In this document: piece after piece, positions 11,701 to 22,651 of the stretch
Numbering within the stretch: the first letter of the stretch is position 1
Layout: each line of letters opens with the position of its first letter
Origin: Limnomonas spitsbergensis
Lineage: Eukaryota > Chlorophyta > Chlorophyceae > Chlamydomonadales
Direction of reading: 5' to 3'
DNA length: 64,000 nt
NCBI GenBank assembly: GCA_037349105.1
Contig: JAYJMM010000116.1
Span: 6,262,001-6,326,000, forward strand
Translations under genes and position numbers: made by a program
Notes under the pieces: generated by a model
What the model saw: only the letters and a program-made list of their open reading frames with translations
The model's database searches: none
Told to the model about the DNA's origin: nothing

Positions 11701-14700
11701 AGAAGTGTGCAATACACCCAAGAGTGTCACCGACCCTATCAATGCAGCCCAGTCTCGGATAGCTTCCTGCGAAGTGCTGTCCATCTTCTCGTCTTTTGGC
11801 TGGTACCATGGGTACGTCTTGGGCAGCTCAATTTTGGCGGTGTTGTTGCCGAGCCAGTGGGCAGTGTACTCATCTCCCCTTTCCAAGAAGATGAGGTAGC
11901 TGCTGTCAAAGGCCTCCTCGAATGGCCTGACAAAAGGCAATACATGTGTTTTATGGTCGAGACAACTGCCCAATGTTATATGAGGCACTGACTTACTAAC
12001 CAACTAACTAATGGAGTCGCTGTCAACAATTCCATCATTATTATGCTCGTTCTTCCTTTGTTATACTGCACCCAAAAGAGCCTAAGAAAGAAAGACCCAA
12101 GGAGATACGTGAGGTTCATGCCAATCTTAAAAGGAAGTGCAGCATTGCTACACTCTTCACCCACTTGAGGAGCAGCAGCCCATTCCGGGGGTCGTTGATG
12201 TTCATGAAGCCCAGGGTGGAGTTGGCATCTTCTCGCCACGCGTACTTGAAGAGGTGACTCGCGCAAAGGGCATTCTTCGGAAAGTAGGCGTGCGCCAGCA
12301 TGCAGCGGAAGAGATTGCTAGATGACGGGTGATTGCAGGAATATGCCTGTAGGCACGACAAAGAGCCTTCATGAGCACGGTGAGTTTCTTAAAGCACAAA
12401 CCTACAACCTCACCTCGATCAGTGAATTCTTGAAGCCCGGGTCGCGGTCTGCGTGATGTACAGTCAGGTCAGCATCATGAGGATGCCATCAACGATTATT
12501 GTAGCTTCAAGCTGAACCCTCACGCGTGAGCACTCACACTTCGTGGCTTGGCTTGAAGTGTATCGGTGCTTTCTGGAGTGCGTGTCGGTGATCAGCTGAC
12601 TAAGCGCTGCTGTCATGTTCTTAAGCTCCACTGCAGACAATGGCAGGAAGGGGCAGATAGGAATATGAGGGGTAGAATAGAACCATGAGAGACTCAGCTC
12701 CAAAGCATAGCAAGAAAGAGTTGTGTCAAAACGCAATAGGTAGGGCAGAGAACAAACATGTCCCTCATCGCTCGCCCCATGAAGGACGAACGTGCAATGC
12801 AACCATGTTAGCAGACCCATCCTCCCACTTGCCCTGTCTGCACCCCACTTTCTCCGCACCATGCGGGCTGCCTGCTTCCCACCCTGACCCATGATGCACA
12901 GCCGCCACCCGCTCTTCTTATAAGCAACCACTCTCACCTATAACCATGTGAAGGCCGCTTGTTGCTGCCGCACCTGTGCAAGACAGGTCGACAACGTGAG
13001 AGACCATGCTCAAGGCCTCTAGATGCAGACACACAAACCGTAATGGGAGGTGTGTCTGGTGGGGGCGGGGCAGGGCGTGAGGGTCAGAAATCTCATTTTG
13101 GGGGGGGAGAAGTGAGAAATGTATTCGGAGGCAGAGAGGAATCAAGCATATGTTGCGCCACACCTGCTCTACCAACGGAAGGCAAAATGCAATGCCCCTC
13201 TCCCAAAAGGAGTAGGGTTCGGGGAGCGCACAGGTCAGCAACATTACGGAGCACGGAAAGGGAGTGAATGCGGCCTCCGGCCGGTGGTCCAGGCAGCATG
13301 TCCCGGGACCTCCAGATGAAGGCCAGAGCGTAGCTAAAATTTAGCTTAAGGTCGATAGAAGAAGCACTACATGGGAACGCGAGGAGCATGCGCGCATGGC
13401 CATATGGTGGCACTGGCTGAGCACTTGGCCCCGCCTTCCACTGCACAACATATACATGTTAGGAAAGGTTTTAAACTAGGAAAGCCATGCACGCGCCATA
13501 CAGTAGTAACAACAGCAAGGGGGTGCACGCCCCAGCTTCAGCGCAGCGAGGGGGGCAGCACATGGCACATGCATGGAGGCACCGCGCGTCACTGACCTGC
13601 AGCCTTCTCCTTTTCCTGCAGCCAGGGCACCACTGAGAAGAGGGGCAGGAGTGGACAATGGAGCAAAGGCGGGCCTCATGTGCAGACAGGTATCAGGCGT
13701 ATACGTATAGGCAGCAGGGCAGCCAGGGGGTAGGAGGGCTGAGGGCGGTCAGGCGCGGCCGGCCACAGAAAGAGGGGCGCTGGCTGATGCAAAGTGCAGG
13801 GCCCGGAGCCCCCAAATGTGACCAGGCATGCTGCTTGGGCCTACGGCGAGGGGCTACCCACTCAACATCCTACCTCCCCTAGCATAGGCCTCTGAATGAG
13901 CATAGGGAGCGCAGGGCGCACGCAGCCGTTCATGGCCAGGGCTGCTGACTAGCAGCAAGTAACCCAAGAGCACAGGCTGGAGGCCAGGCAGCATGCCTTG
14001 CCGCACATGGGGCCTCTGGCCGGGGGCCACAGTGTAGATGTAGAGCAGCTCACAAGCCAGAAGCCCTGTTCAAGGGACCTTGGGCCCCCTACCCTAGCCT
14101 CATTTGCACCGAGACAAGCGCGAGCGGGGCACGCGGGCTTCAATGAAATCTAAGTGCGCACAGATTGAGGATCGGCCAGGCAAGGGACTACGGTATGTGC
14201 GCCAGGTCCCAGTCCCGGTCTCGATGGGTCACACATGGTTCAGGATGCACCCGTTCCTCCGCACCTGTCCCCGATGTCCCCGCTGCTGCTCCCGCCGCCG
14301 CCGCTGCAGGCAACAAGCACCAGATGATTCGTCAGGAAATGAGCAAATATCGAAAAGTGGTGTAGCAGACACCTCATGGGCAGCAGGCACTGCGCTCCGG
14401 GGCAGGGGGGGGGCTCCATAGCAATGTAGGGAGGTGTGTCTTGGCCACGGCAGGGGACTAGCGTGGGGGGGCTGCAGCATGAGAGAGGGCAACAATGGGG
14501 GAACCACAAGTGCGCTACCCCACCCCGGCGATTGGGCCACGCGTCTGTGCGCAGCCCCACCTTGCACTCCTCTGAGGGCAAGGAGGGGCTGGAGAAATGC
14601 TAGGGGGCTGGGAGGGATGTACCATGCAGAGTCATGCAAGCTCCAAGGCGGCATGCAGCCGCCTTCCTGCAGACCTGTTGTTGGCCACTACCTAACAGTG

Positions 14701-14964
14701 TCATGCTCCAGGGCATGTGGGCCCGGCGGCAGCTTTGGAGGGGGCGCATGGGGGTGCATTGGGGCACAACATGCATGAGGGCAGCAATGGGAGAAACACA
14801 GGTGCGTTTCACAACCCATGGACAGGGCTAGCGTGCTAGTGTGCAGCCCCACCATGCTTTTCCCCACCATCTGCCATGCGCTGAAACACCATCCTCAATG
14901 CACTGCCCCACCGCATCCACCAGGGTGGCAGTGGGGTTTACTGCCTGTACCCTTCTTGCCGGCC
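8798..14964 (-). repeat. Right arm of a giant palindrome
   Basis: Inverted copy of 1-6631. It lacks the 465-bp insertion seen in the left arm and instead has a 15-bp tandem duplication (two copies of AGGCGGGCAGCGACT read on the minus strand) at that point, near 9580-9604. It also has a 6-bp insertion relative to the left arm near 13610. The near identity implies recent duplication or ongoing gene conversion. It carries the second HNH gene copy on the minus strand. Confidence 0.95.
8802..9260 (+). pseudogene. Decayed gene fragment of unknown family (right arm)
   Basis: Mirror of the left-arm fragment. The segment after the TTTCAACAG acceptor lies at 8902-9081 and keeps the same reading frame and terminal TAG. 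Upstream, a CAG run is two units longer than in the left arm (five against three Gln codons in the shadow frame). The fragment abuts the palindrome spacer. Confidence 0.38.
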
Positions 14965-16191
14965 ACGCTCCTTAGGCCGGTCAACACGCGGGGCAGACTG
15001 CCGAATATGGCCTTGTGGAAGAAAAAAAGGAAAACAGCAGGGGAGAGTGGCGCGACAGCGGGGCGCACCACTGTAGGATGCTGGCCACTACCTGTCAGGC
15101 CCATGGTGCTAGTTCAGATGGGCTACAGTTCAGCTACCATCCAGCTACCCTCGGCTACAGTTCAGCTACCCTTCTGCAGGCCTCGTGCAAGCGCTGCCAG
15201 CCACACTGGATGGCGAATGGCTGCACATTCATTGAGTTTTTTTATTTCGCCCATTCCGGGGCTCTTGGGAGACCATGCGGGGACTGATTGGGCAGTCCCA
15301 CCCACCCCGGGGACAGGCGTGTCAGCACCTGCCTTGCAGGGGGGGCATGTGACAGCAACTACCGTGAAGGGGGGGCGCATGACACATGACCTGCATGGGG
15401 GTGCTCAAGGGTGTCGATTGTCCTGCAACCTGGCATGGCCTCCTCCCATACGCAAGCATGGCATAAGTCTAAGCCTTGCCCGAGGCATGACGGGGCATGG
15501 CACCAGCTGAGGCTGCTCCCATAATGGATCATGGCATCCGGCAGAAGGCACGTGGCAGAGGAATGCAGGGAATGGTGTGGGGACGTCCGAAGATATCACT
15601 CCGTCATGTGTCCTCCGCACGCACCCCCACCTGGAACCCACAGGTGCGCTGCGGGCAGTAGGGGGGTGGGGGGTGGGTGGGGGGGGCCTGCAAGCAGTAT
15701 GACAGGAGGGCAGCGTGTGGGCTCGGTAATAGGATAGTCCCCCCAGTCTCCCGTGCAGCACTAACAAAGTAGGGCAGCATCCCGGGCAGCACTCACGCCT
15801 CAAGGCAGGCCACAAAGCAGCTCCTTCATGGGCAGGCCACATGAAAAGCTGCCACGATGCAAGCCAAAGGCTTTCCGGATGCACAATGTGCGGCATACCG
15901 CGGCCACAGTAAGCACTCACCAGAGTTCAGCAAAGCCCAGACTTGTTTGATTTTCCCCAGCCTAGATGGGTCACACTAGGTTGAGGATCTACCCCTTCCT
16001 CCACGTATGATCTCACCTTGGAGTTGAAGCAAGATCATCTTTTCCTTCCGAAGCTCCACCAGGTTTGCGCAGGTGGTGACGTACGCGGGATGATCGACCA
16101 AGAGCGATTCAAGCTTGGCCTTTACCTGCAAAATCTCGGCCTCAAGCTCCGAAATACCGGCCATCTTCCAGAAAATGGGGTCACTTCCGTC
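11191..16191 (-). CDS. HNH_2-domain nuclease-like protein, right copy with coiled-coil exon
   Basis: Mirror image of the left HNH gene. Minus-strand exons in reading order are 16191-16017, 14303-14265, 12973-12938, 12630-12538, 12448-12414, 12346-12165, 11926-11735, 11621-11537, 11475-11371 and 11262-11191 (stop TGA). The first exon lies outside the palindrome. It opens after a GTGCAG acceptor, encodes a charged helical segment containing SELEAEILQ and LVELRKEKMILLQLQ (probable coiled coil), and ends at a GTGAGA donor leaving one base. The 14303 exon starts with two bases, so the junction codon becomes GCG (Ala) and runs into the Ala-rich linker. Coiled coil followed by HNH_2 is a plausible architecture. 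The 1.7-kb first intron contains one copy of the 331-bp direct repeat. No start exon is found upstream, where an odd-composition block and LINE fragment begin. Membership of the first exon is inference. Confidence 0.62.
15034..15364 (+). repeat. 331-bp direct repeat, copy 1
   Basis: Nearly identical to 18673-19003, starting ACAGCAGGGGAGAG and ending GCAACTACCG, with only a few differences. The pair brackets 3.3 kb that holds the coiled-coil exon, the odd-composition block and the LINE fragment. It lies in the proposed first intron of the right HNH gene. I see no LTR hallmarks (no TG...CA ends, primer-binding site or polypurine tract). Confidence 0.9.
15365..16016. other. Intergenic or intronic stretch without a clear gene
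   Basis: Contains G-rich tracts (15660-15690) and a short minus-strand piece at 15909-15961 encoding GKIKQVWALLNSG followed by a GTGAG donor, which is related to the fragment at 6932-7118. Open frames of 60-170 codons here have no family resemblance that I recognise. At 15964-16002 a roughly 39-bp stretch resembles 14222-14260 in the right arm; both lie just downstream of donor sites of the HNH gene in the reading direction. Confidence 0.45.
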
Positions 16192-16209
16192 CTGCACATA
16201 ATGCAAGCA

Positions 16210-17028
16210 AAATATTCCATATAATCTGCAAGTAGTTGACGAAACCTTATCGAGTCAACCAATCTGCACTCCCTGAACTAAAGGGAGACTACCATTCCGA
16301 GTCGTTCACCTGCACTATCACATGAAGCAGCAGCTATTTCCTCCCGGGCCCAGAGAACTTCAGCAGGAGCATACTGGAGAATCCTAGGACAAAGCAAATT
16401 AGGCCGCTACCGTACCAGTTCGCTCTAATCGGCCAATGAGCTAATCCTGGTTTGCAAGAAGGTAGGGACACTGCTTCTGTCCCTCACTGCTCAAAGCGCA
16501 CCTGAGCACCAAACAGACTGAACTGAAGCTGCTTCCGAAAGAATGCTCCCGAGCTCCCGAGATTCAGCCCCTGCATTCGACAAAAGAGAATGATTCATAC
16601 CCACTTAGACAGACACTTCTGCAGTGAAAGCGAAGTCGCCACGGAGTGGTCGACGCAAATCCACAGATCCATAACGACCAGAGGTTATTACCCGCTTTAT
16701 GGCCAGAAGTAACGAAGCCGAAGAAGTAGGAACCAATTGGAAGAGAACGCCGGTAGGCGTGGATATTGGGAAGTACACGAGAACAGGACGACCCAGAGAT
16801 CTTTCACTTTGGTTATAGTAGATACAAGGCTTTTCCATAGAAACTGCTCGCCATCCTTCTTTTTGGCAATTCGGGCTTGCCGAAGATTGGTTTCGGGAGT
16901 ACGGTACGGTCCTATATACGTATTCCCAGACCGGTTTACCCTACATAAAGATCGTTTCACCCGCCTTGTAGATACATTCAAGCCACGCTCAGGCGTTTTC
17001 TTTCTTTCTTTCATTTGACCGTCATAAC
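16210..17028. other. Compositionally distinct block, origin unknown
   Basis: This block lacks the G/C runs typical of the rest of the window, has balanced composition, and has modest open frames on the minus strand (105 codons ending at 16697) and the plus strand (93 codons from 16737). It ends abruptly at a CTTTCTTTCTTTCATTTGA stretch where a reverse-transcriptase frame begins in mid-domain. It looks like inserted foreign or organelle-like DNA, but I cannot identify it. Confidence 0.3.
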
Positions 17029-18672
17029 ACCCGTCTGCGGCAACAATTAAAAGACCAGTTTCATGTCAATGGCCAGCCCGTGCCATACTATCCACCTGAC
17101 AAACCATACAAATATCTTGGTGTCTACGTCACCATGACGCTCGATTTCCGCCACCATCTCCAACATCTCAGCTCCTCTATTTATACTAAAGGCCGACAAC
17201 TCATCAATGCCAATCTACCACCCCAACAAGCTCTCAACATTCTTGAACATGTCTTTTAACCCAAGATCACGTATTGCTTCCCAATCGCCCCTTTCTCGTT
17301 GGCCGACATTGCTACCCTTGATCAACAACTTGCCCAAATTGCTCGGCTCTGCATGAAGCTTGGTCACTCTTTCCCCACAACCCTCATCCACACACCCCTC
17401 GATCGTGGAGGGGTTGGACTCACCTCCTTACTTGTCGATTACATTCAGATCTCTGCCCTCTCCCTCACCCGCGCTCTCAATGACAGCGGTGACCTCGGAC
17501 CTTTAACTCGAGGCGTGTTGCACTCTCAACTTTACTTCCATGGCTCACTCCCCATCCCCTTGCAACGCACCCCTCGTAGTTTCTATATTCACCCCCTCCC
17601 CATGCGCCAACTCTCCCTCTTACACAAAGCCGACATCACTCTTCATCAAAGCACCTCCGACATCATACCCCTCCTCGCAACGATCTCCTTCAACAACTCA
17701 TCCTCATCCTACATCCAACACATCCTGGCGGCGATACCATGCCCGTCTCTATCAGTGACTATACTTTCCTTTCCCCCCTTTGGCATGTCGGCATTGTCTC
17801 CCTTGCCTCTCTTGTCACCACCATAAGTGGCTACCCTTACCTTATCCCGGCAAACACTCTTCGTGACGCTTTCTTACACAAAGCCCGGACAGAGGATCTT
17901 GCCAAAGCACAACGGGCCCTCAATCAGCTGACCCTCCTTCTCCACGGCATTGCTCTGCCACTTGCCAAACAACACACCCTCACCTCACCCCTCCCAGAAG
18001 ATACCCGTCGGGTTACTGTAGCTCATGACTTCGCCCATATTCCGCAGGGTACACATCATTCCCTTCAGCAAATTGCATCATCTTTACTTTACACGGACCC
18101 TACCGCACCCACCCATGCACCACCTCCTACTCGTATACCCCCCCCCCCGTCCCACCAACTGTCCCCTCCCGCCGTACCCGAGTCGCTCCCAGTCCGTCCC
18201 ATGCCACACTTCCTCGTCCACTTCCAACACTGCTTGGTCTAGCATGCACTATGACTCGTATGTCTACCTCCCTCCCGCCCATCCTACGGCCACTTATTAT
18301 GCCTGCTTTCACACGCTCACTCCTGGCACACACGTTCCAATCCTTGCCTCCCCCCCCCCACTCCTTACCCATACCAACACTTTTCCCACGACATAACACA
18401 ACTCTCCCTCCCCTTCCTCCTCCACCGACCTCCCAGATCAACACGCTGCATCCTCCAGCCACGCTCAATGTCATCCACATGCTTGACACTGCGCTTGAAC
18501 CGGTTCATCCCCTCGACACACATCTCACCAATCAGAGGGTCCCTGAGCGCCGAGCCAAGCTGGTCACAGGGTACACTGCTGCACCTATCACGGTCGCCCG
18601 CACCAAGTACATCCAGGCCGAGCTGGTCTGGTGGTCCAACTTCTGCGGTGAGCGCATACATACACCCTACAT
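17029..18672 (+). mobile_element. 5'-truncated LINE-type retrotransposon fragment
   Basis: From 17029 one frame encodes the end of a non-LTR reverse transcriptase: the palm-thumb signature KPYKYLGVYVTMTLDF, then a thumb and connection segment ending in DRGGVGLTSL, as in LINE RTs. The catalytic YADD part is missing, cut off by the block upstream. A TAA at 17257-17259 interrupts an otherwise open frame to 17826. The rest of the protein continues in shifted frames (17739-18242, 18468-18677), so the element is dead. The coding strand is strongly C-rich, unlike neighbouring genes. It ends at the 331-bp repeat. No poly-A tail or target-site duplication is identified. Confidence 0.75.
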
Positions 18673-19003
18673 ACAGCAGGGGAGAGGGGCGCGACAGCGG
18701 GGCGCACCACTGTAGGATGCTGGCCACTACCTGTCAGGCCCATGGTGCTAGTTCAGATGGGCTACAGTTCAGCTACCATCCAGCTACCCTCGGCTACAGT
18801 TCAGCTACCCTTCTGCAGGCCTCGTGCAAGCGCTGCCAGCCACACTGGATGGCGAATGGCTGCACATTCATTGAGTTTTTTTATTTCGCCCATTCCGGGG
18901 CTCTTGGGAGACCATGCGGGGACTGATTGGGCAGTCCCACCCACCCCGGGGACAGGCGTGTCAGCATCTGCCTTGCAGGGGGGGCATGTGACAGCAACTA
19001 CCG
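18673..19003 (+). repeat. 331-bp direct repeat, copy 2
   Basis: Second copy of 15034-15364, of the same length. Just upstream the LINE-derived open frame stops being homologous to anything, so this copy truncates the retroelement remnant. Confidence 0.9.
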
Positions 19004-19169
19004 CTTTAGGTCAGGCCTTTGCCCATTGGTGGCCGCGGGGAGGCCTCCTAATGGCTGCGGTACAGAGTACTCCACTTAGCACAATCTTTCAGTGCTATCT
19101 ATTAGGATGGCAGGTGCGCCCACATTGGTTGCGTCTAATTAGATAAAATCAGCACCATCTTCCAAGTTG

Positions 19170-19434
19170 CCTTGCCTTACCCAGAGAAGCCCAACCAGTG
19201 CTTTAGGGTTGGAACAGAAATAGTCATGGGTGGCAAAGTGATTATGTGCTCACCGCGCATCTTCCTCCTCAGTAAGCCAAGAATGGCATAGGGCCCGTCC
19301 GTCTCCATCACGAGCGTTGAAGCCAGAACATCGTCGTCCAGGTCGTCGATAAACTCGAGAAATTCCCCGAGCTCCTCTCCCTGCTGGAGCGTCTCACGGC
19401 AAGCACGAGCTGCGGTTTCCTTGGAAAGAGGCAT
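19170..19434 (-). CDS. Short unrecognised exon(s), possibly the 5' end of a truncated gene
   Basis: The minus-strand ATG at 19434 opens an acidic helical segment (GEELGEFLEFIDDLDDDVLA, then GPYAILGLLRRKMR) ending at a GTGAGC donor near 19254. A possible second mini-exon near 19183-19203 (HWLGFSG) ends at GTAAGG. Downstream the sequence reaches the 331-bp repeat and the LINE, so the gene appears truncated. No family is recognised. Confidence 0.35.
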
Positions 19435-19854
19435 TGTCTTGCAAAAATGAAAATCGCGTCATGAGCTGATCTCAGAGGAAGGCATAAAGCACAAGTAGGA
19501 GAAAGCCCTGACAAGAAGCCTCCCACCTCCAAACTTCCACCCAGAGTCGTGGGGAGTCTTGACAAATGATATTACAAATAATGCAGCAGACGTGAAATGG
19601 AAACAAAGAGAGAACAAAGCTCGATAGCTCGTGAAAGTGAAAGCTCGAATGTGTGGACATTTTACATATATACATGGTGTGGAGATGGATATTGTATTGA
19701 GGATTCACTCTCTGTATCTTCTACTGTTAGCAAGATTTTAAGAATGTATTGGCGAATCAAGGAGCGAGAGTTCGAGTGAGCATAGGCAGCTGCTTTGCCA
19801 TGCGGAGGTGCTCGAGGCTGCTTCGCTCTTCTGGAGGTGTGTCAAGGAGCGCAT
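19435..19854. other. Spacer left of the 2.29-kb array
   Basis: No confident gene. On the minus strand, the frame ending at 19757 continues out of the first array unit as a plausible peptide (ALLDTPPEERSSLEHLRMAK). This shows that the left array boundary at 19855 cuts through what may once have been a longer exon. Confidence 0.35.
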
Positions 19855-20022
19855 GAGGCTGCGTTGACCCTCTGAGGCCGTGGGGGGGCCGTTGGAGTGA
19901 GGATGTCTGAGAACGCATGGGGGCTGCGATGACAGCTCGCTGTGCTCCTGGACTCGGCAATGCCTGTTGACCATGCCACTCTATTTGGCCTTTCACATTG
20001 GTATCTTCAGAACTTCTTGTTC

Positions 20023-20359
20023 TCATGAAAATTGTATAACAGGGTCTTTGGCACAACCCGAATCTCGTGCCTGCATGGCCTGAGCGTACACACGCTCGGC
20101 ATCCCCTCTCTCTGCCATGTGAGCACGACTCACATATTTTATCGTCCCAGCCGCTAGGGCACTTGCTCCAGCTCTTCTACCGACCCCTATGTGGCCTCTG
20201 TCGAGCTTGACAGCCACCACTTCGTGTTCATTTAGAGGAGTCCTTGAGCGTTGGCTATGTGTCTGTACCTCCCATGCAGGTGCCTCTCGGCATACACACT
20301 TTTCCACGATGTCCTTTATCTGCGGATGCCTTTCTCTTAGATAAGAAAGGGCATATGGC
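20023..20359 (-). CDS. Unrecognised exon in array unit 1
   Basis: Starts after an ATTCCCCAG acceptor and runs 111 codons to TGA at 20023. The protein texture is credible: YALSYLRERHPQIKDIVEKC, then EVVAVKLDRGHIGVGRR and HMAERGDAERVYAQAMQARD. It is probably a terminal exon. An upstream exon may lie in the minus-strand open frame at 20482-20721, but I cannot join it confidently. The frame is conserved in all units (next three entries), which is expected from their identity and is not proof of function. No family is recognised. Confidence 0.4.
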
Positions 20360-22314
20360 CTGGGGAATCAGATCCAATTGAATTAGGCATGCTGCCTCTA
20401 CACCAGCTCCGCCGCTCCCTCTGACGGTAGTCCTGGCCTGGCGGCGCTTCCCTTTGGCCTCACATCAGGCTGTGCCTTCTGCTAGATTGGTGCTGTCTGC
20501 CTGCGAGGTGCGCGACTCTGGCTTGGGGGCTGCACCGCTGGAAAACGAGCTGTCTTGCATTCAAGGGCCCGCCTGCCGATCTGATTTAAATCCTTCCAGT
20601 GGCTAAGGTGTGATGTGCACCCGCTGCTTAAGTTATTCTGCTGGCTTCCGAATTGTCCGCATCTCTTGCGGAAGCCCTCAACAGCCTTCCCCCCTCGATG
20701 TCGGTTGTCCGTCACGCTCACCAGGTTGCCAGCATGCCATGCAGGAATGCCACTCTCAGGAAGAGCTGCTGCCTATGGTTGTTGCCCTCCTTTTTATCAT
20801 ACATTCTAATGTTTATGCTTCTGTTGTAGGGGACAACGCTGCTGGCTAGTGGCTGCGGTGAGGGTGGCGAGAGGTGAGGCGTGCTGTGTGAGGATGCCAG
20901 GCTGTCACAAGATCAATGCCCAAGAATTAGGGTATTTCATGGAAATGCTGTACTTTTGGTAATGTGGGGGGAGGGGCAGACGAACAGTCATCTTCAAGAC
21001 TGATGCTAGTGTCCCCTCATCAGTTTTTTATTTGGGGGGGGGGGGGGATTTAAGGAAGTATGCATGCTCTGGTGATTTGGGTCAGGCGCATGGGGCTAAG
21101 GGTACATGGGGCCTCCACCTTTTGTGCCAGTGTTGCTGGCAGAGGTGCTCCCTCTGTGGCTGCCGGCACCTCGGCCGCCTCCCTCTGCGGGCTCGGGGCA
21201 CGTGGTGGGCCATCACGGTGGTTCTGGCTTGCCCCCCTGGCCGGGCCATCACTGCCATCTGGCCTCGCTGCTGCCTGGCAAGCTATCTGCCTCCTTGGTG
21301 CATGGGGGGCTACAGTGCTCTCGAGGTGGTACTCCTTCCCTGCCCTAGCCCCCGCTTCGCGCCGCAGATTCCACTCGACTTCTGCTTGCTATCACTCCAG
21401 GCTGCTATCGGGGAGGTGCTGGTCACGGTCACAACGCCTCTCGGCCCAGGCGCTGTTGTGGCATCTGCCGCTACACGGCGTTGCTGAGGCGAGGCAGGCC
21501 GCCGGCAGGGCCCTCATCTTTCCGGTGAAGGCACGCTCAAATGGAGCAGGGGGCACACACGGGCTGATTGATGGTTGGGGCGAGGGGCGGGCCGCACTGA
21601 CTCTTATTCAAACACCGCCAAAAAATGATTAACGGCCCCTAGTGCGGCTAGTAGGGTATCTTGCTCAGCTGAGAGGCGGCACCCCTTGGCAGGGCACTCA
21701 AAGGGGGTGCATGCGATGAGCGCATGAGTCTCAGGGGGGCTCGTAAAGTGCAGCCTTATGTGTATTGGGTGACCACCAACTGAAGCTACTGCGGAGCTCC
21801 CTGTTATACCGCGTGCGTCTATCTGTGCCCCCCCTGTCTGGTTTCGGTGCCACCTGCCCGGGGACCCTGCCCCCACTTGCCCACCGAACCGTTAACGGCC
21901 ACAATGGACGTCGCCCGAGTGCCGGGACCCGGTGTGTCCCACAGCTCACAACAGTGAAACGGACCCCACCCCTCCCGCCCCAGCCTAGATCCCGTCCCTA
22001 TGCTCACCTGCCGTCGCCGCAACCGGCTGCACCACCGCCGCTGCAATCAAGAGCAAAACCATTCGTTAGGATATAATCAAAATGGCAAAGCAAGGCAGAA
22101 GCTTATGTGGGCCCCTGCATGGGTTGCTAGCGTGAGCGAGAGGCAGGAGGCTGCGTTGACCCTCTGAGGCCGTGGGGGGGCCGTTGGAGTGAGGATGTCT
22201 GAGAACGCATGGGGGCTGCGATGACAGCTCGCTGTGCTCCTGGACTCGGCAATGCCTGTTGACCATGCCACTCTATTTGGCCTTTCACATTGGTATCTTC
22301 AGAACTTCTTGTTC

Positions 22315-22651
22315 TCATGAAAATTGTATAACAGGGTCTTTGGCACAACCCGAATCTCGTGCCTGCATGGCCTGAGCGTACACACGCTCGGCATCCCCTC
22401 TCTCTGCCATGTGAGCACGACTCACATATTTTATCGTCCCAGCCGCTAGGGCACTTGCTCCAGCTCTTCTACCGACCCCTATGTGGCCTCTGTCGAGCTT
22501 GACAGCCACCACTTCGTGTTCATTTAGAGGAGTCCTTGAGCGTTGGCTATGTGTCTGTACCTCCCATGCAGGTGCCTCTCGGCATACACACTTTTCCACG
22601 ATGTCCTTTATCTGCGGATGCCTTTCTCTTAGATAAGAAAGGGCATATGGC
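22315..22651 (-). CDS. Unrecognised exon in array unit 2
   Basis: Identical in frame and splice context to 20023-20359, offset by 2292 bp. Confidence 0.38.

Noticed and set aside
14818..15510. 230-codon plus-strand open frame
   Set aside because: It crosses the palindrome boundary and the 331-bp repeat, has no splice or family support, and its composition is that of non-coding GC-rich DNA.
15034..19003. LTR retrotransposon
   Set aside because: The direct repeats lack TG...CA ends, primer-binding and polypurine sites, and the enclosed RT is of the non-LTR type.
21032..21632. 190-codon plus-strand frame in each 2.29-kb unit
   Set aside because: Composition-driven (Ala, Leu, Ser and Trp from GC-rich sequence), with a poly-G tract at its start and no family resemblance; its presence in all units follows from their identity. 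I cannot exclude coding but do not call it.
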